NCBI GenBank assembly: GCA_018398805.1
Contig: JAGFBZ010001254.1
Span: 1,240,001-1,304,000, forward strand
DNA length: 64,000 nt
DNA from: Hirundichthys speculiger
Taxonomy: Eukaryota; Chordata; Actinopteri; Beloniformes; Exocoetidae
Direction of reading: 5' to 3'
Made by a program: the position numbers and the translations under genes. The notes beneath the pieces were generated by a model that searched no databases, was not told where the DNA came from, and saw only the letters and a list, made by a program, of their open reading frames with translations. Shown here piece after piece: positions 49,587 through 60,054 of this stretch. How positions within the stretch are numbered: position 1 is the first letter of the stretch; every line of letters starts with the position of its first letter.

Positions 49587-50839
49587 CTATAATACATTTC
49601 AGCCACCTGGACTAGTCAATTCCACCAACTGCTGCTATTTTCTCTCATGACAAGATTTCAACCGTGTTTCCACGTGCTTCCACTCTGGCCATGTGTGTCT
49701 CCCTTACAACTCAAGTATTAAGATACATGGGTATATGTTTAAGATACAATACAATTTAGTGCAGTCGGACATAGTGCTTAACTGTACAGATCGAACTGTG
49801 GAAATGAGACATATGAGATTTGAGTTGGGGTGTCCAACATTTGGACCAGCTATAACACTCCACTGACTCAGTGCACCATCATTTCATACTGGCATAGTAA
49901 TTCTACTCTTTAATTTTAGGTACAAAACTTTTGCAATGACCTAAATCAATCCAGTGGTGAAGATTTGAGCAATGAATTGTATTTTGAAAATGCTTTGCAT
50001 CAGACTAGTCATGACAATCAGAGATTTCCAACAGTATGCTACATATGTACCCACTTATACAGAGCAGCTGTGTAAATGGAAAAGTTATGCAGAAAACTAC
50101 GAGGAACCCAATGGGTGGGCCAACAGATTGTTCAAGTGTTCTGCATCAACTGTTCTGTTTTCCTCTGAATCTTTCAAACCTCCCTTAACCACCTTTCTTC
50201 TATATACATTTATTAACAGTCTGTTGATACATCAAGAATTTAAGTGCAGATGTAAAATAAGTATAACAGTATGACGAAACAGTAGATGTGCCATTAAAAA
50301 AGTACCTATCTTGCAAAAAAGAAAAGGATTTGAGCCTTTTGAGTTTGAAACAGTGTTTGAATCAAACTGTGTTTCAAAAACACAGACATGTTATGTATTT
50401 TTTTTTTTTTTTCATTCAGTATGTGTTTCCACCTGAATTCACATCTGCAGAGAGTGCACTTTGATCAGAGTCTGAGGTTTGTGTCCTGAGTCCCATCTGT
50501 GCTTTGCTCAAGGCAATAAATGCACTTTGGTTAAGGTTAGGAAAGATCATGGCTGCAGTTAAATGTCAATAAATACATTGTGTCTCAAGTCACCGTGTGC
50601 TTCAACGTTGGTATTGTGCCAGACTTAGACTGCTTTCTAGTGCTCCTGACCAAGTCATTAAAGTTTAATATTTCTTTGCCACTCAAGGTGAAACTTTTAC
50701 TGGAAGATCTGACATTCTGGCATGGAACAAATGAAATATTTCAGTGAAAAATTGCCCTGATTCATGTCTATAAATACTCTATGTTTTTGTTTTTTTTTTT
50801 AAATCTTTTTTTCTGTTTTATTTTGTCAAAGCAGTTCTA

Positions 50840-50982
50840 GTCACTATGGGTTGGCGTTTGTAAAGTCGATCATGCTGAAAATAACAGCAACATTTTGTCG
50901 TATTTAGCTTCAAATCATGTTTTAAAAAGTGTGAATTTTTGAATGTTACTTTTTAGCACATTTAACACAATATTTGTTAACT
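50840..50982 (+). repeat. Left arm of a long-range inverted repeat
   Basis: This arm contains CATGCTGAAAATAACAGCAA, TTTAGCTTCAAATC, GTTTTAAAAAGTGT and TTTTTAGCACATTTAACACA. It matches the reverse complement of 54263-54406 closely along its full length, with scattered substitutions and small indels. It ends at GTTAAC just before the open block at 50989. The arms could be ends of one large element or two copies of one repeat in opposite orientation. Confidence 0.85.
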
Positions 50983-50988
50983 ATCCAG

Positions 50989-51330
50989 AGGAGAATCACA
51001 GATAGCAGCTCTGAAGAAAGTGATGTTACTGTGCCATACCATAAAGCATCTGACGATGAAAGATCCGAGCCTGAGGGAGGTCAACCGGGAAGCATGGATC
51101 TGTCCCCAGGTCACTTTGTCATGGTCAATTTTGCAACCAAAGTCAGGAATGTCCGTTATATCTCTAAGGTTGAAAGTGTTGACAGTGATGAAAACTCATA
51201 CAATGCCTGAGAAGGATCCAGGGAAATGGGACAGTGTGGCAGAGACCCATTTTTTCCATAAACCAAAATGATGCAGCACATGTTCCTAAAAGTGATGTTG
51301 TAAGGAAGCTGCCACAACCTATGAGGCCTG
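50989..51330 (+). pseudogene. Transposon-derived coding remnant with acidic Ser-rich start
   Basis: After an AG acceptor-like site (ATCCAG, 50983-50988) the plus strand reads RRITDSSSEESDVTVPYHKA, an acidic stretch, then LSPGHFVMVNFATKVRNVRY. The reading then moves through two further frames: EKDPGKWDSVAETHFF, and DVVRKLPQPMRPGGTT near 51291-51330. This succession (acidic linker, a GxFVxVxFATK strand-rich segment, KLPQP-GGT tail) resembles C-terminal tails of multi-copy fish transposon proteins. The two frameshifts mark it as a pseudogene. I cannot name the superfamily. Confidence 0.4.
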
Positions 51331-51579
51331 GAGGAACCACATGAAGAGAGCAACTCTTCATCTTTCCATGCAACCTTCAGGGCTGGAATGTAGAAGGCCT
51401 GAGAGGTGTCCTAATCTGAGTTCCCCTACTGTGAAAGTGGTTCTTTTCTCTGATTTAAATGGTGAATAAAACATTTTGAATGATACTTTGTTTTATTTGT
51501 GTTTGTTCAGCGTTACCTCCAAAGTGAGGAAAAAGTAAGTGGATCATTTTACCACTAGCAAGGTCACTTAGCACATTAT

Positions 51580-51613
51580 TTTTTAAGGGGGTTAAGTGAA
51601 ACCCCCTTAAAAA
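51580..51613. repeat. 14-bp perfect hairpin with 6-nt loop
   Basis: TTTTTAAGGGGGTT, loop AAGTGA, then the exact complement AACCCCCTTAAAAA. It looks like a bacterial-style terminator but in this genome has no such meaning. Confidence 0.9.
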
Positions 51614-51847
51614 CGAGACACTTGACCACTTTTTTTAAAACGGTCATATTTTCACCGTCTTTAGTCCGGCAAACATTTAGATTGTTTCTGTTCTTAGGAA
51701 ACATCCTAAATTAATGGGAAATGTATTAATTTTATAAATACATCGATTTAGCTTTGCTTATAAGGGGGGAGGATGTAAGAACAGTCTCACATTACCTCAC
51801 TCTCCCCTACGTGAAGAAATTCTGGGAGCAAAGCAGATCATATAGAG

Positions 51848-51960
51848 CAGTAGTTCTCATCCTTTTTTCACTGATGTACTGTACCACCTTTAAAAATTTT
51901 TTCAGCCAAATTCCCCCTAACCAGTGCAAACCATTTTTCGTTGAAAACATTCTTCTGAAT
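51848..51960 (+). mobile_element. Terminal fragment of a hAT-type element
   Basis: GCAGTAGTTCTCATCCTTTT followed by TTCAGCCAAATTCCCCCTAA resembles the CAGTGGTTCTCAA-type terminus of a widespread fish hAT family. The opposite end was not found before the next transposon at 52281. Confidence 0.5.
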
Positions 51961-52280
51961 ACTGTCAGAACTTTTGCCGGCCATGATTTTGCCTTCTTTG
52001 TCCCTTGTTCCTTTGTGTTTTCAGCAGCACAGCTGCTCTGCTTTAACCATGACTCCATTGATTGAGTTGACAAGGTAGCAGTGATTGACAGATGATGCCA
52101 TGTGTTAAGTTGAGTCAAACCATCCTGGTATAGGGGGACTTTCTTTAGGATAATGAAATTGAATGCTAGCTTGAATATGAAACTTCAGTGTATAAATTCA
52201 TATTGTTATCTGATTGCTAAGTAATTGTATAAAGTTGCTTTTTCACCAAAATGCTGATACAGTAATCCATCAGTCATGTA

Positions 52281-52976
52281 CCATATTGGCCTGAATATAG
52301 GACAATATTTTATTCTAGAAATCATATTCTCAAAAACGAGGGTTGTCTTATAATCGAGGACGAGACTTTTCTATTGTCTATTACATCTGCACCGCTAGAT
52401 GAAACTGCACTGAAGTAACCAGTAAGCGAATCCAGCATCACAGTGAAGGGATGTGAGCAGGATCTGATGTAAAATGGAGGAACCACTGACTGACTCGAAC
52501 AAAGGGGTTTGAAAGTTTTGTTGCAGTCCAGAATTGTGTTTTTTACAGACTGACTTATTAATGTTGTTCTTGAAACTGAATATAACTCGACTTTGATGGT
52601 TATGCAGTTATTGACATCATGAATGCAGTTATTAAACTACATGGTTGTTGCTTATTTACTAAGTCATAGTCTCAGATTTTAAGAGAATACAGTTTATCAA
52701 ATAGTACTATACCTTGATCTTAAATAAAATTGAAACCTGACTCGTACCTTACCTTAAGTATGGTACCATACTTCCTAAAAAAGATTAAATCATTAAAATG
52801 TTTAACAATACAGCAGACTGTTATCTCTGTGGGTTTTTTCTATAGTTATTGCACAATAAAAAGTTGTTATATGAATAACCTTATTTCCTTCATCATATTT
52901 TTATTTTCCCAAAATGACATTTAAAAATTTGGGGCAATCTTATGATCAGAGTCTTCTTATAGTTGGGCCAATACGG
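52281..52976. mobile_element. DNA transposon with CCRTATTGGCC ends, 696 bp
   Basis: The left end CCATATTGGCCTGAATATAG is matched in inverse at the right end by CCGTATTGGCCCAACTATAA. The left flank is TA and the right flank TC, which would fit a TA duplication with one change, but no clean longer duplication is present. The interior has no transposase motif. Superfamily left open. Confidence 0.65.
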
Positions 52977-52979
52977 TCG

Positions 52980-54100
52980 TTACTCATTAATTAAGTCTTT
53001 CTGAAACCTGAGTTTTTTCAAGTCTCAGTGTAAACACTGGTTTCCCTTTGCTTTTAGATAAAGAGCTGAGAGAGAGATATGAGGACAGGACTCTAATCAA
53101 GGATGAGGAGGCTTTCCTAAAGAATTTGAGACCTGGTCACCATCCTTTCATTTGCTACAGGGAGCAGCAAAGTCCCAGCCATTGGCTTTTATCTAACTCC
53201 TAAATTATCATTTGTTCATGATGAAAACAAACATCTTCTCATTGCACACACATGTGCAAATGAGCTTCAGCTTTTTGGGAACACAACAACAATGGTTGAT
53301 GATGATGAATTTAACTACTGTTTCTAAGTAACACTAATGAATTGATCTCTATCTCTATGGCACCAAAAGCAATGGTACTGTGGATAAATACAAGATGATT
53401 CCCATTATGTGAAAGAATACTCTTCAGGGCTCTACAAATGTTTTATACATTCATATATAATGTTTAATTATATTGCACATAATTTCTTCAGTGAAATGTT
53501 CAGCTTGAAACATATAAGAAGCAACCCTGTGATTATATATATGTTATGTTACTTTAAACAATCTCTGTGCCAGGACTACAACATTGCAGCTTTAATTCAT
53601 TCACAACATGGATGAATTTGGCAATGTGAAAATAATGCATCGTCAACAAAAGCATGAAAGGAAAATGTGCGTATATATGTAAAGTAAAACTACTCAGTGA
53701 AGTAAAATCATAGTGTTTTTCATTGTTTTATTTGATCTTATATATTACATGCATTTAACTATTGTTAAAAAAACAAAATAAAAAACACTCCCGATGTTTT
53801 GGGTTAACACCAACTCGGCCATGTTAGCACAGAATGTATCACCAACAGCAGACTGCACGGAGTAGTTCATTCAATGTGCGCCCCCTTGTGACTGACTGCA
53901 GTAGCTACAGGTTATAAGTCCCGCAAAAAAGTGACACTAAACACTCAAGGTACTTGTAAACTATAGCTTCATTGTTATTTTGGGTATTTATTGTCATTGT
54001 AATCTATGCCCAAGAGTAATTTTTTTGACACTATAAACAGACTTTGACCTCCTCAAGCCTTTATTTTGGTACTTGTGGTTCCCGGCATCTTTCACCCAGA
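52980..54100. other. Interior of the inverted-arm structure, possible exon relic
   Basis: From about 53057 a 47-codon frame reads KELRERYEDRTLIKDEEAFL and continues to HWLLSNS and a stop, preceded by TTGCTTTTAG, an acceptor-like site. No family is recognised. The remainder is AT-rich. Confidence 0.25.
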
Positions 54101-54107
54101 ACGTTTA

Positions 54108-54235
54108 GATTTAACATTTAGATTTAGATTTAACTTTTTGATTTAGATTTAACATTAAGGTTTAACATTTAGATGTAACTTTTAGATTTAGATTGAACTT
54201 TTAGATTAAACATTTAGATTTAACATTTATATTTA
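54108..54235. repeat. Minisatellite of TTTAGATTTAACA-type units
   Basis: About ten degenerate units of roughly 12-18 bp built from TTTAGATTTAAC and TTTAACATTTAGAT lie immediately inside the right inverted arm. Confidence 0.75.
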
Positions 54236-54262
54236 GATGTAATTATTTAAGACATTTTAAAA

Positions 54263-54406
54263 GTTAACAAATTGTGTGTTAAATGTGCTAAAAAGTGACA
54301 TTCAAAAATTCACAACACTTTTTAAAACAAGATTTGAAGCTAAATGTGACAAAATGTTGCTGTTATTTTCAGCATGACCAACTTTCCAAAAGGCGTCCCA
54401 TAGGTC
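54263..54406 (-). repeat. Right arm of the long-range inverted repeat
   Basis: This is the reverse complement counterpart of 50840-50982. The best conserved segment is the inverse of CATGCTGAAAATAACAGCAA with ACATTTTGTC. Its inner edge is also GTTAAC, so both arms stop at the same base. Confidence 0.85.
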
Positions 54407-55095
54407 ACATCAGTCATTATTACAATAAAAAAGGTATTTGTAATTACAATTTTCTTCTTTCAGCTCTTTCCCCTTTATTGGTGGCCATAGTGGCATAGTT
54501 TTATGTCTGATACCCTCCCAACTTATCTGGACAATGCCTGCTGATGACTTGACTGACTCTGTGGCTGAATACAAGCAGCAGCAGCATCTGATGTGGGCCA
54601 TGTTTGGGCCAAGTAATCTTTGCTATGTGGTCAGAGACAAAGACATCTGTTCTATGGTGTTGATGCTTTGTTTTTCTTTTATTTCTTTTATTACTGATCC
54701 ACTTTCAATAGAGATTGATATGAATTAAACAATCAACTTAGGTTGACTCATAGCTTACTGTTGTTTTCTACTATGTATGATTTTTCTATTTGACCCTTTC
54801 CAAGATTGCTCGCATTCGCAGGATGGTAATATAGTTTGTATGTGTTTTTTTATGTGTTTAACCGATCACATTAAATAATTTTCTTCACAACAGACTTAAT
54901 TATTGTCATGTCTTGATCTTGTTCTTTTTATTCTGTGCACTTATGTAACATTAATCCTGTTAATGACTTTGACACTCTGCAGCAGAAAAAAAAAGATGCT
55001 TTAGTATGAAAGCAGCATCTGTAGGTGCACTACAATTTTTCTCCAAAAAGATGGCTGAAATGCCACCCACCCACACACACACTTACACTCACATA

Positions 55096-55398
55096 CAGTG
55101 GAGGAAATAAGTATTTGATTCCCCGCTGATTTTGGCAGTTGTAATACTAAGAAATAAATGAACAGTCTCAGACTTCTATGGCAGCTTTGTTTTAACAGTT
55201 ATAGAAAGAATATTGAAAAAAAAATTAGAAAATTACATGAAATGAAAAATAAAAATTAATTTGCAAGTCATTGAGGGAAATAAGTATTTGATCCCCTAGC
55301 ATACATGATCTAATACTTGGTGGCAAAACCCTTGTTGACAAGCACAGCTGTCAGACGTTTTTTGTAGTTGCTTACTAGTTTTGCACACACATCATCAA
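55096..55398 (-). mobile_element. Tc1-like transposon end with IR/DR repeats
   Basis: After TA at 55094-55095 the element begins CAGTGGAGGAAATAAGTATT. The same word recurs inside as GAGGGAAATAAGTATTTGAT (55273-55292), giving the outer and inner direct repeats of an IR/DR-type Tc1 terminus about 172 bp apart. The minus strand then encodes the transposase C-terminus, NYKKRLTAVLVNKGFATKY, with its stop at 55310-55312. The rest of the transposase is missing; the copy is cut off at the (TA)n array. Confidence 0.85.
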
Positions 55399-55401
55399 CA
55401 T

Positions 55402-55402
<1 letters not shown>

Positions 55403-55469
<67 letters not shown>

Positions 55470-55490
55470 GTGTGTGTGTGTGTATATATC
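55403..55490. repeat. (TA)n with short (TG)n microsatellite
   Basis: A TA array of about 66 bp (to 55468) is followed by CGTGTGTGTGTGTGTATATAT. It abuts the truncation point of the Tc1 copy. Confidence 0.95.
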
Positions 55491-55499
55491 CAAAGTATT

Positions 55500-56538
55500 C
55501 CTTAATTTATATCTTAAATGCATGCAAATTTCTTGAAAAAGAGCACATTCAAAAGCTCAGTGACATCAGCTATTAAAGATTTCATGCTTGTTGTTTTTAC
55601 TTCTCTGAATGCTCATATTCTTTTATTTTATTTTATTTTCAAAGATCACTTTTTATATTTAATGACTGGACTGGATTAGTCAGTTTTATGTAGCACCAGT
55701 GAAAAGGTTTGCCTTGGGCTTCAAACATATAAATACAATCCACATATCATAAATAAAATGACATAAAATTTGTAAATCTAAAGGTGGTTTTACCCTCACT
55801 CAAATAACATAGCCTTAAATACACACACATAGATGTGTACAACATTATACAGTGTCCATCCATCTATCATCTAGTCAACCACAGAAATAAGAGTTCCCTT
55901 TAAAAATAATATTTTATTTTTAAGGTGGATAGTCTTACTTTCTTGGTCTTCAGTTTTAATTACCACTATACTATAAAGGTTTTTATTAGAACTTCCAAAT
56001 TAGTGTGGGAAACTTTAAGCTTGATTAATGTGTAGCAATGGGAATGAAAAGGGAGTTTCATTTTCATCATATCAAGATATGTGGAGTGATGTGGACCCTG
56101 TGGGCCATGTCATAAAAATGTCAAAGCTGAAACACTCAGTAAGAAGAAAAATGAAAACCTTTGTTCTGTGTAATGCCATCCAGTGCCACAGGCTTTCAGC
56201 AAATACGTGGCCTTCTCTTTATGAAACTTTAAATCACGTGTTCTTTTTTTCAGATTATGTCAGAAAGTTGTTCATGGAAACCAAACATTACTGAAACCAC
56301 AGTGGAAAGTTGTTGAACTAAATTGTGACATGTAGTAATGTTGTATTTTGACTTTTAAGTCTAACTCAGTTCCATAAAATGCCAAAAACTAAGTTGTATC
56401 AACTTATTAAAGAGCTGTCAACTGCAAGAGTTGTATAACATTAAAGAGTATTGCAAAATAATCACTACACCTCCTTGGAAACTGGGAAATAATATTGCTG
56501 GCCCACAATTTAAAATGATTTTGATGCACTGCAGCGGT
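55500..56538. other. No recognisable gene
   Basis: AT-rich sequence with no family signature. An 88-codon frame at 56028-56294 lacks motifs. Confidence 0.45.
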
Positions 56539-56544
56539 GCTTAA

Positions 56545-56953
56545 AGGTGGGGTAGGTGTTCTTCGAAAAAATGGTTCCAGCAATCCAACTCAAGTGAGAT
56601 TTTGAAAATATACACTCCCTCCCTTCTCCCAAAGGCTCCGCCTCCTCCTCTTCAGCCCACCCCTCGAAACCACGCCTTCACACGATTCACGACTACATGA
56701 ACCGCAGGGAGGGAGGGAGGGGTTGGTGGGAGTGCATTGATATTTGATGGACGTATTAGGCAGCCAATAAATATAAAGATGATCAGTACATTGATTGGTC
56801 AGAGTTTTTCTCTGATTACACCCTCTAGACCGGACCAAAATATTTCTTTTTTTTTTTGCAAACATTTAATTTCAGTGGGTGCAATGGGAATGTGAAAAGG
56901 TTTTCAGGCAATATTGTAAAAAGTGCTGCAAAAAAAGAACACCTACCCCACCT
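56545..56953. mobile_element. Complete TTAA-flanked MITE, Kolobok- or piggyBac-like
   Basis: The 409-bp element has perfect 19-bp terminal inverted repeats AGGTGGGGTAGGTGTTCTT and is flanked by TTAA on both sides (56541-56544 and 56954-56957). TTAA targets are used by piggyBac and Kolobok. The AGG start does not fit the CCY start usual in piggyBac, so Kolobok is more likely. It is non-coding. Its right end matches the truncated copy at 10267-10394. Confidence 0.88.
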
Positions 56954-56959
56954 TTAAGG

Positions 56960-57718
56960 GCTTCCAAAGTAGTGCTGTTGACATAAATATCGCTGATTTG
57001 ACCTTCAGCATATGTCTCGAATTATACACTAGAAATCATTTGACTTCTTAGGCTCAGATAAACACATTAACTGTTTTAGTTTGCAGGACTGCATGATGTG
57101 CATACACATTCTACCCACTTAGCTTACAAAGTAGTAGAGTCCAGAGAAAAGGTTCTGGGTTTATAGTGGTGATGGTTGACCTTTTAGCCTGCCAAAGCCA
57201 GGGGGAAATATTTAATAAAAGAGAGCCAATGGCTTTTGTCAGTGAAAACAGGGATACATAAGAGGAATGTTCTTTATTTTTCCAGCTTAAATAGGTTAAA
57301 CTGAGACAGTAATACTGCAAAGCAGCTGAAGGACTAGTAGCTTTGTCCCAAATAGAATTTTCAGCAGGTAACTGTGTCAGGAACCAATAACTGTTTAGAA
57401 AAACATGTTTTTGATTGCATCACTTCACAAATGTCAAAAACCTAACCAATAGTGCATATACTATACTTAGACATTACATATATTCACATGTAGGATATTA
57501 TATTATATCGCATGTATTTATGATTTTTGTAGTAGTCTGTAGTGTTCTGACAAGGTATTTAGTTTCTCAAAGGATGAACACAGACCTCATCACAGCCATA
57601 GGAAGACTTTTTATGAGTTTTTCAGCATCTATTGAAATATGAAATATGAAGTAGAAAAGTAGTGACAAAGCAGGACCACTAACGCATAATGATAAATAAT
57701 CAACTAATTTAAATTATA
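56960..57718. other. No recognisable gene
   Basis: AT-rich sequence without a supported feature. Confidence 0.45.
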
Positions 57719-57731
57719 GTATTTAATGGGG

Positions 57732-58116
57732 CAGCACGGTGGCTTGTTGTTTAACACTGTTGCCTCACAGCAAGAAGGTTCCTGGTTTGAACCTCAGCAG
57801 GGGCCTTTCTGTGTGGAGTTTGCATGTTCTCCCCATGCTTGCGTGGGTTTCCTCCGGGTACTCCGGCTTCCTCCCACAGTCCGAAGACATGCTTGTCAGG
57901 TTAAACTGGTGGTTCTAAATTGCCTGTAGGAGTGATTGTGAGTGTGACGTGGTTGTTTGTCTAAATGTGGCCCTGTGATGGACGGGTGACCTGTCCAGGG
58001 TGAACCCCTGCAAAAGGCAGGGGCCTTTTGCCTGAAGAGACCTGGGATAGGCTCCAGCAGATCCCCGTGACCCTGCAGAAGATTAAACGGGCATAGATAA
58101 TGGATAGATGGATTGC
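57732..58116 (+). mobile_element. Near-complete tRNA-headed SINE, 11-bp duplication
   Basis: The head CAGCACGGTGGCTTGTTG with a B-box-like GGTTTGAACC (57784-57793) is tRNA-like. The body contains GTGTGGAGTTTGCATGTTCT, CGTGGGTTTCCTCCGGGTAC and AATTGCCTGTAGGAGTG, and the 3' end has CTGGGATAGGCTCCAGCAGA and ATAGATAATGGATAGATGGA. An exact 11-bp repeat ATTTAATGGGG flanks it (57721-57731 and 58117-58127), showing target-primed insertion. The copies at 14173, 41258 and 59710 belong to the same family. Confidence 0.88.
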
Positions 58117-58129
58117 ATTTAATGGGGAA

Positions 58130-59695
58130 TTGCTCTGCCAGCTATGTTGCTATTTTTAATGAAACAGACTGTAAATGTGCTGCTACATCATTTTGTGTTT
58201 GACAAAAATGAACTCCTTGATTGTTGGGCTGCAGAGTCACATACTTGAACAATATAGCTGCCTTAATGAGTACCAAATAGATAGAAGGTGACAGTATAAA
58301 ATTAGTGTATGACACTGTAGGAGTTTAATGCTGTATCTTGGCAGTAAATATCTATGAAATTCAATGTGGCTTTTAGATTTGTGGTTGGCATGGGTCTCTA
58401 TTGTGAGCTCTTTAGCAGTGAAGCTGACAGGCAGGTTGGGCTTAATGGACTCAAGGTCCCCTTTTACAAAGGACGCATGAGGAGAGGTGGGAGATTTGGC
58501 CATGATTCAAACAATAGCACAGTGTAAAGGAGTCTGCTATGTTTTTCTTATATGTGAGAATGACAGTTGAAAGTGTTCACACCTCTGATTCCTATGCTGA
58601 TGTTTCTCCACCAACACCCTAACACTTTAGTGTGAAGGTTATACTTTCTAAAACAGGAACTCTAATTTGATCTGTATGGCTCATTAGATAAGCACCTTCC
58701 TTGACTAGCTACAAGTGATAGTTAATACTGCTATAACATTGGAGAAAAAACTTTCTCTCATGTTTTTTTTTTTTTTTTAGGAAAACAGAATGGGGGTTAG
58801 CCTCATATTGCTCTAGCTGTCTTCTGTTCAACAAAAATAACTTTGGACACCCATCTTGGTTGTCTCTTGCTGACAGCTGCATATGGCTTTACTGAACTAT
58901 GTTTCACACCAACAATGATGAAACTACCTCGTGAAAGACGACGGCAACTAAGATATTCAAGGAACTATAGATGGAAGAGTAATAAGTGATCAAGCAAGAC
59001 CGAACAAAGTAAAATTTAAATAGTGTAACAGTGTTGTGTTGTAAAAGGAACTCAACCTCCATACATATGGATTGACAAATTGCAAACGTTCCTTTGTGCT
59101 GTATAAGTTGGGAAGACAACACTGCACACATTACCAGTACTTTACACAGAGATGAAGAAGAAAAGAAGGGTAGCAAAACAGAAGTGGTACAGAGTCTATG
59201 GTGTCTTCCCATTATTTGTGTTTCAGTGCAAACAGAGGAACTTGATTTTCTGCCATCACTTGGTCATGGTAAAATGTGACATTTTCAAAATAGGACATAC
59301 TTCACATTGTACTTACATGTAGTGCGCCACTTAAAGAAACTATGCTACACCACACTTGGAAAGCAGTCACCTCTGAAAGAGGCTTGAAGTGTAGCTTTGC
59401 ATTATGGTATCCAGTACATGAGGTACAGTTGCATACTGAAAATATTTTCTGAAGTAGGACTAGGTTTTTCTTGCATGCTGCACATTCCACAGGTGGTTTC
59501 ATCTTGCATACTGCGTACAACATTTTAACAAAATCAGTGCGTGTTATTATCCATCCTGCACCAATGTAGCTATCCCACCTCAGGGTCAAACACACTCAAA
59601 ATGTCTTATTCTTTTAGGTAGATTGTGTGTAAGGGACTAATATCAAGATAGCTAACCTGTTCAAGATGGAAGCTGTTGCATTGAACAATATCTGT
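58130..59695. other. No recognisable gene
   Basis: AT-rich DNA with a T run near 58765-58779. The short ORFs carry no motifs. Confidence 0.45.
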
Positions 59696-59709
59696 GATGG
59701 AGACAACAT

Positions 59710-60039
59710 CAATCCACTATCTATGCCCGCTTAATCCAATGCAGGGTCACGAGGATCTGCTGAAGTCTATCCCAGCTTTCTTCGGGCGAAAGGAAAGGGG
59801 TATCACAGGGCCACATGTAGACAAACAATCACACACACTCAAAATCACTCCTACAGGCAATTTAGAACCACCAATTAACCTGACATGCATGTCTTTGGAC
59901 TGTGGGAGGAAGCTGGAGTACCTGGAGGAAACCCATGCAAGCACAGGGAGAGCAACAACAAGGCCCCTGCTGAGGTGAACCAGGAACCTTCTTGCTGTAA
60001 GGCATCTGTGCTAACCACCAAGCCACCCTGTGTTGCCCT
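59710..60039 (-). mobile_element. Near-complete SINE, minus strand, 11-bp duplication
   Basis: It is the reverse complement of the 57732 family: CTATCTATGCCCGCTTAATC near the left edge, then AATTTAGAACCACCAATTAA, GACATGCATGTCTTTGGACT, and CTTGCTGTAAGGCATCTGTG with CACCAAGCCACC at the right. GGAGACAACAT flanks it exactly at 59699-59709 and 60040-60050. Small internal deletions distinguish it from the plus-strand copy 1.6 kb away. Confidence 0.88.
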
Positions 60040-60054
60040 GGAGACAACATTTTA

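Noticed and set aside
51580..51613. Rho-independent terminator
   Set aside because: The stem and T-rich flank look right, but this is vertebrate DNA without bacterial transcription units.
54095..54235. CRISPR-like array
   Set aside because: The repeats are short, degenerate and contiguous without unique spacers; it is a minisatellite in a eukaryotic genome.
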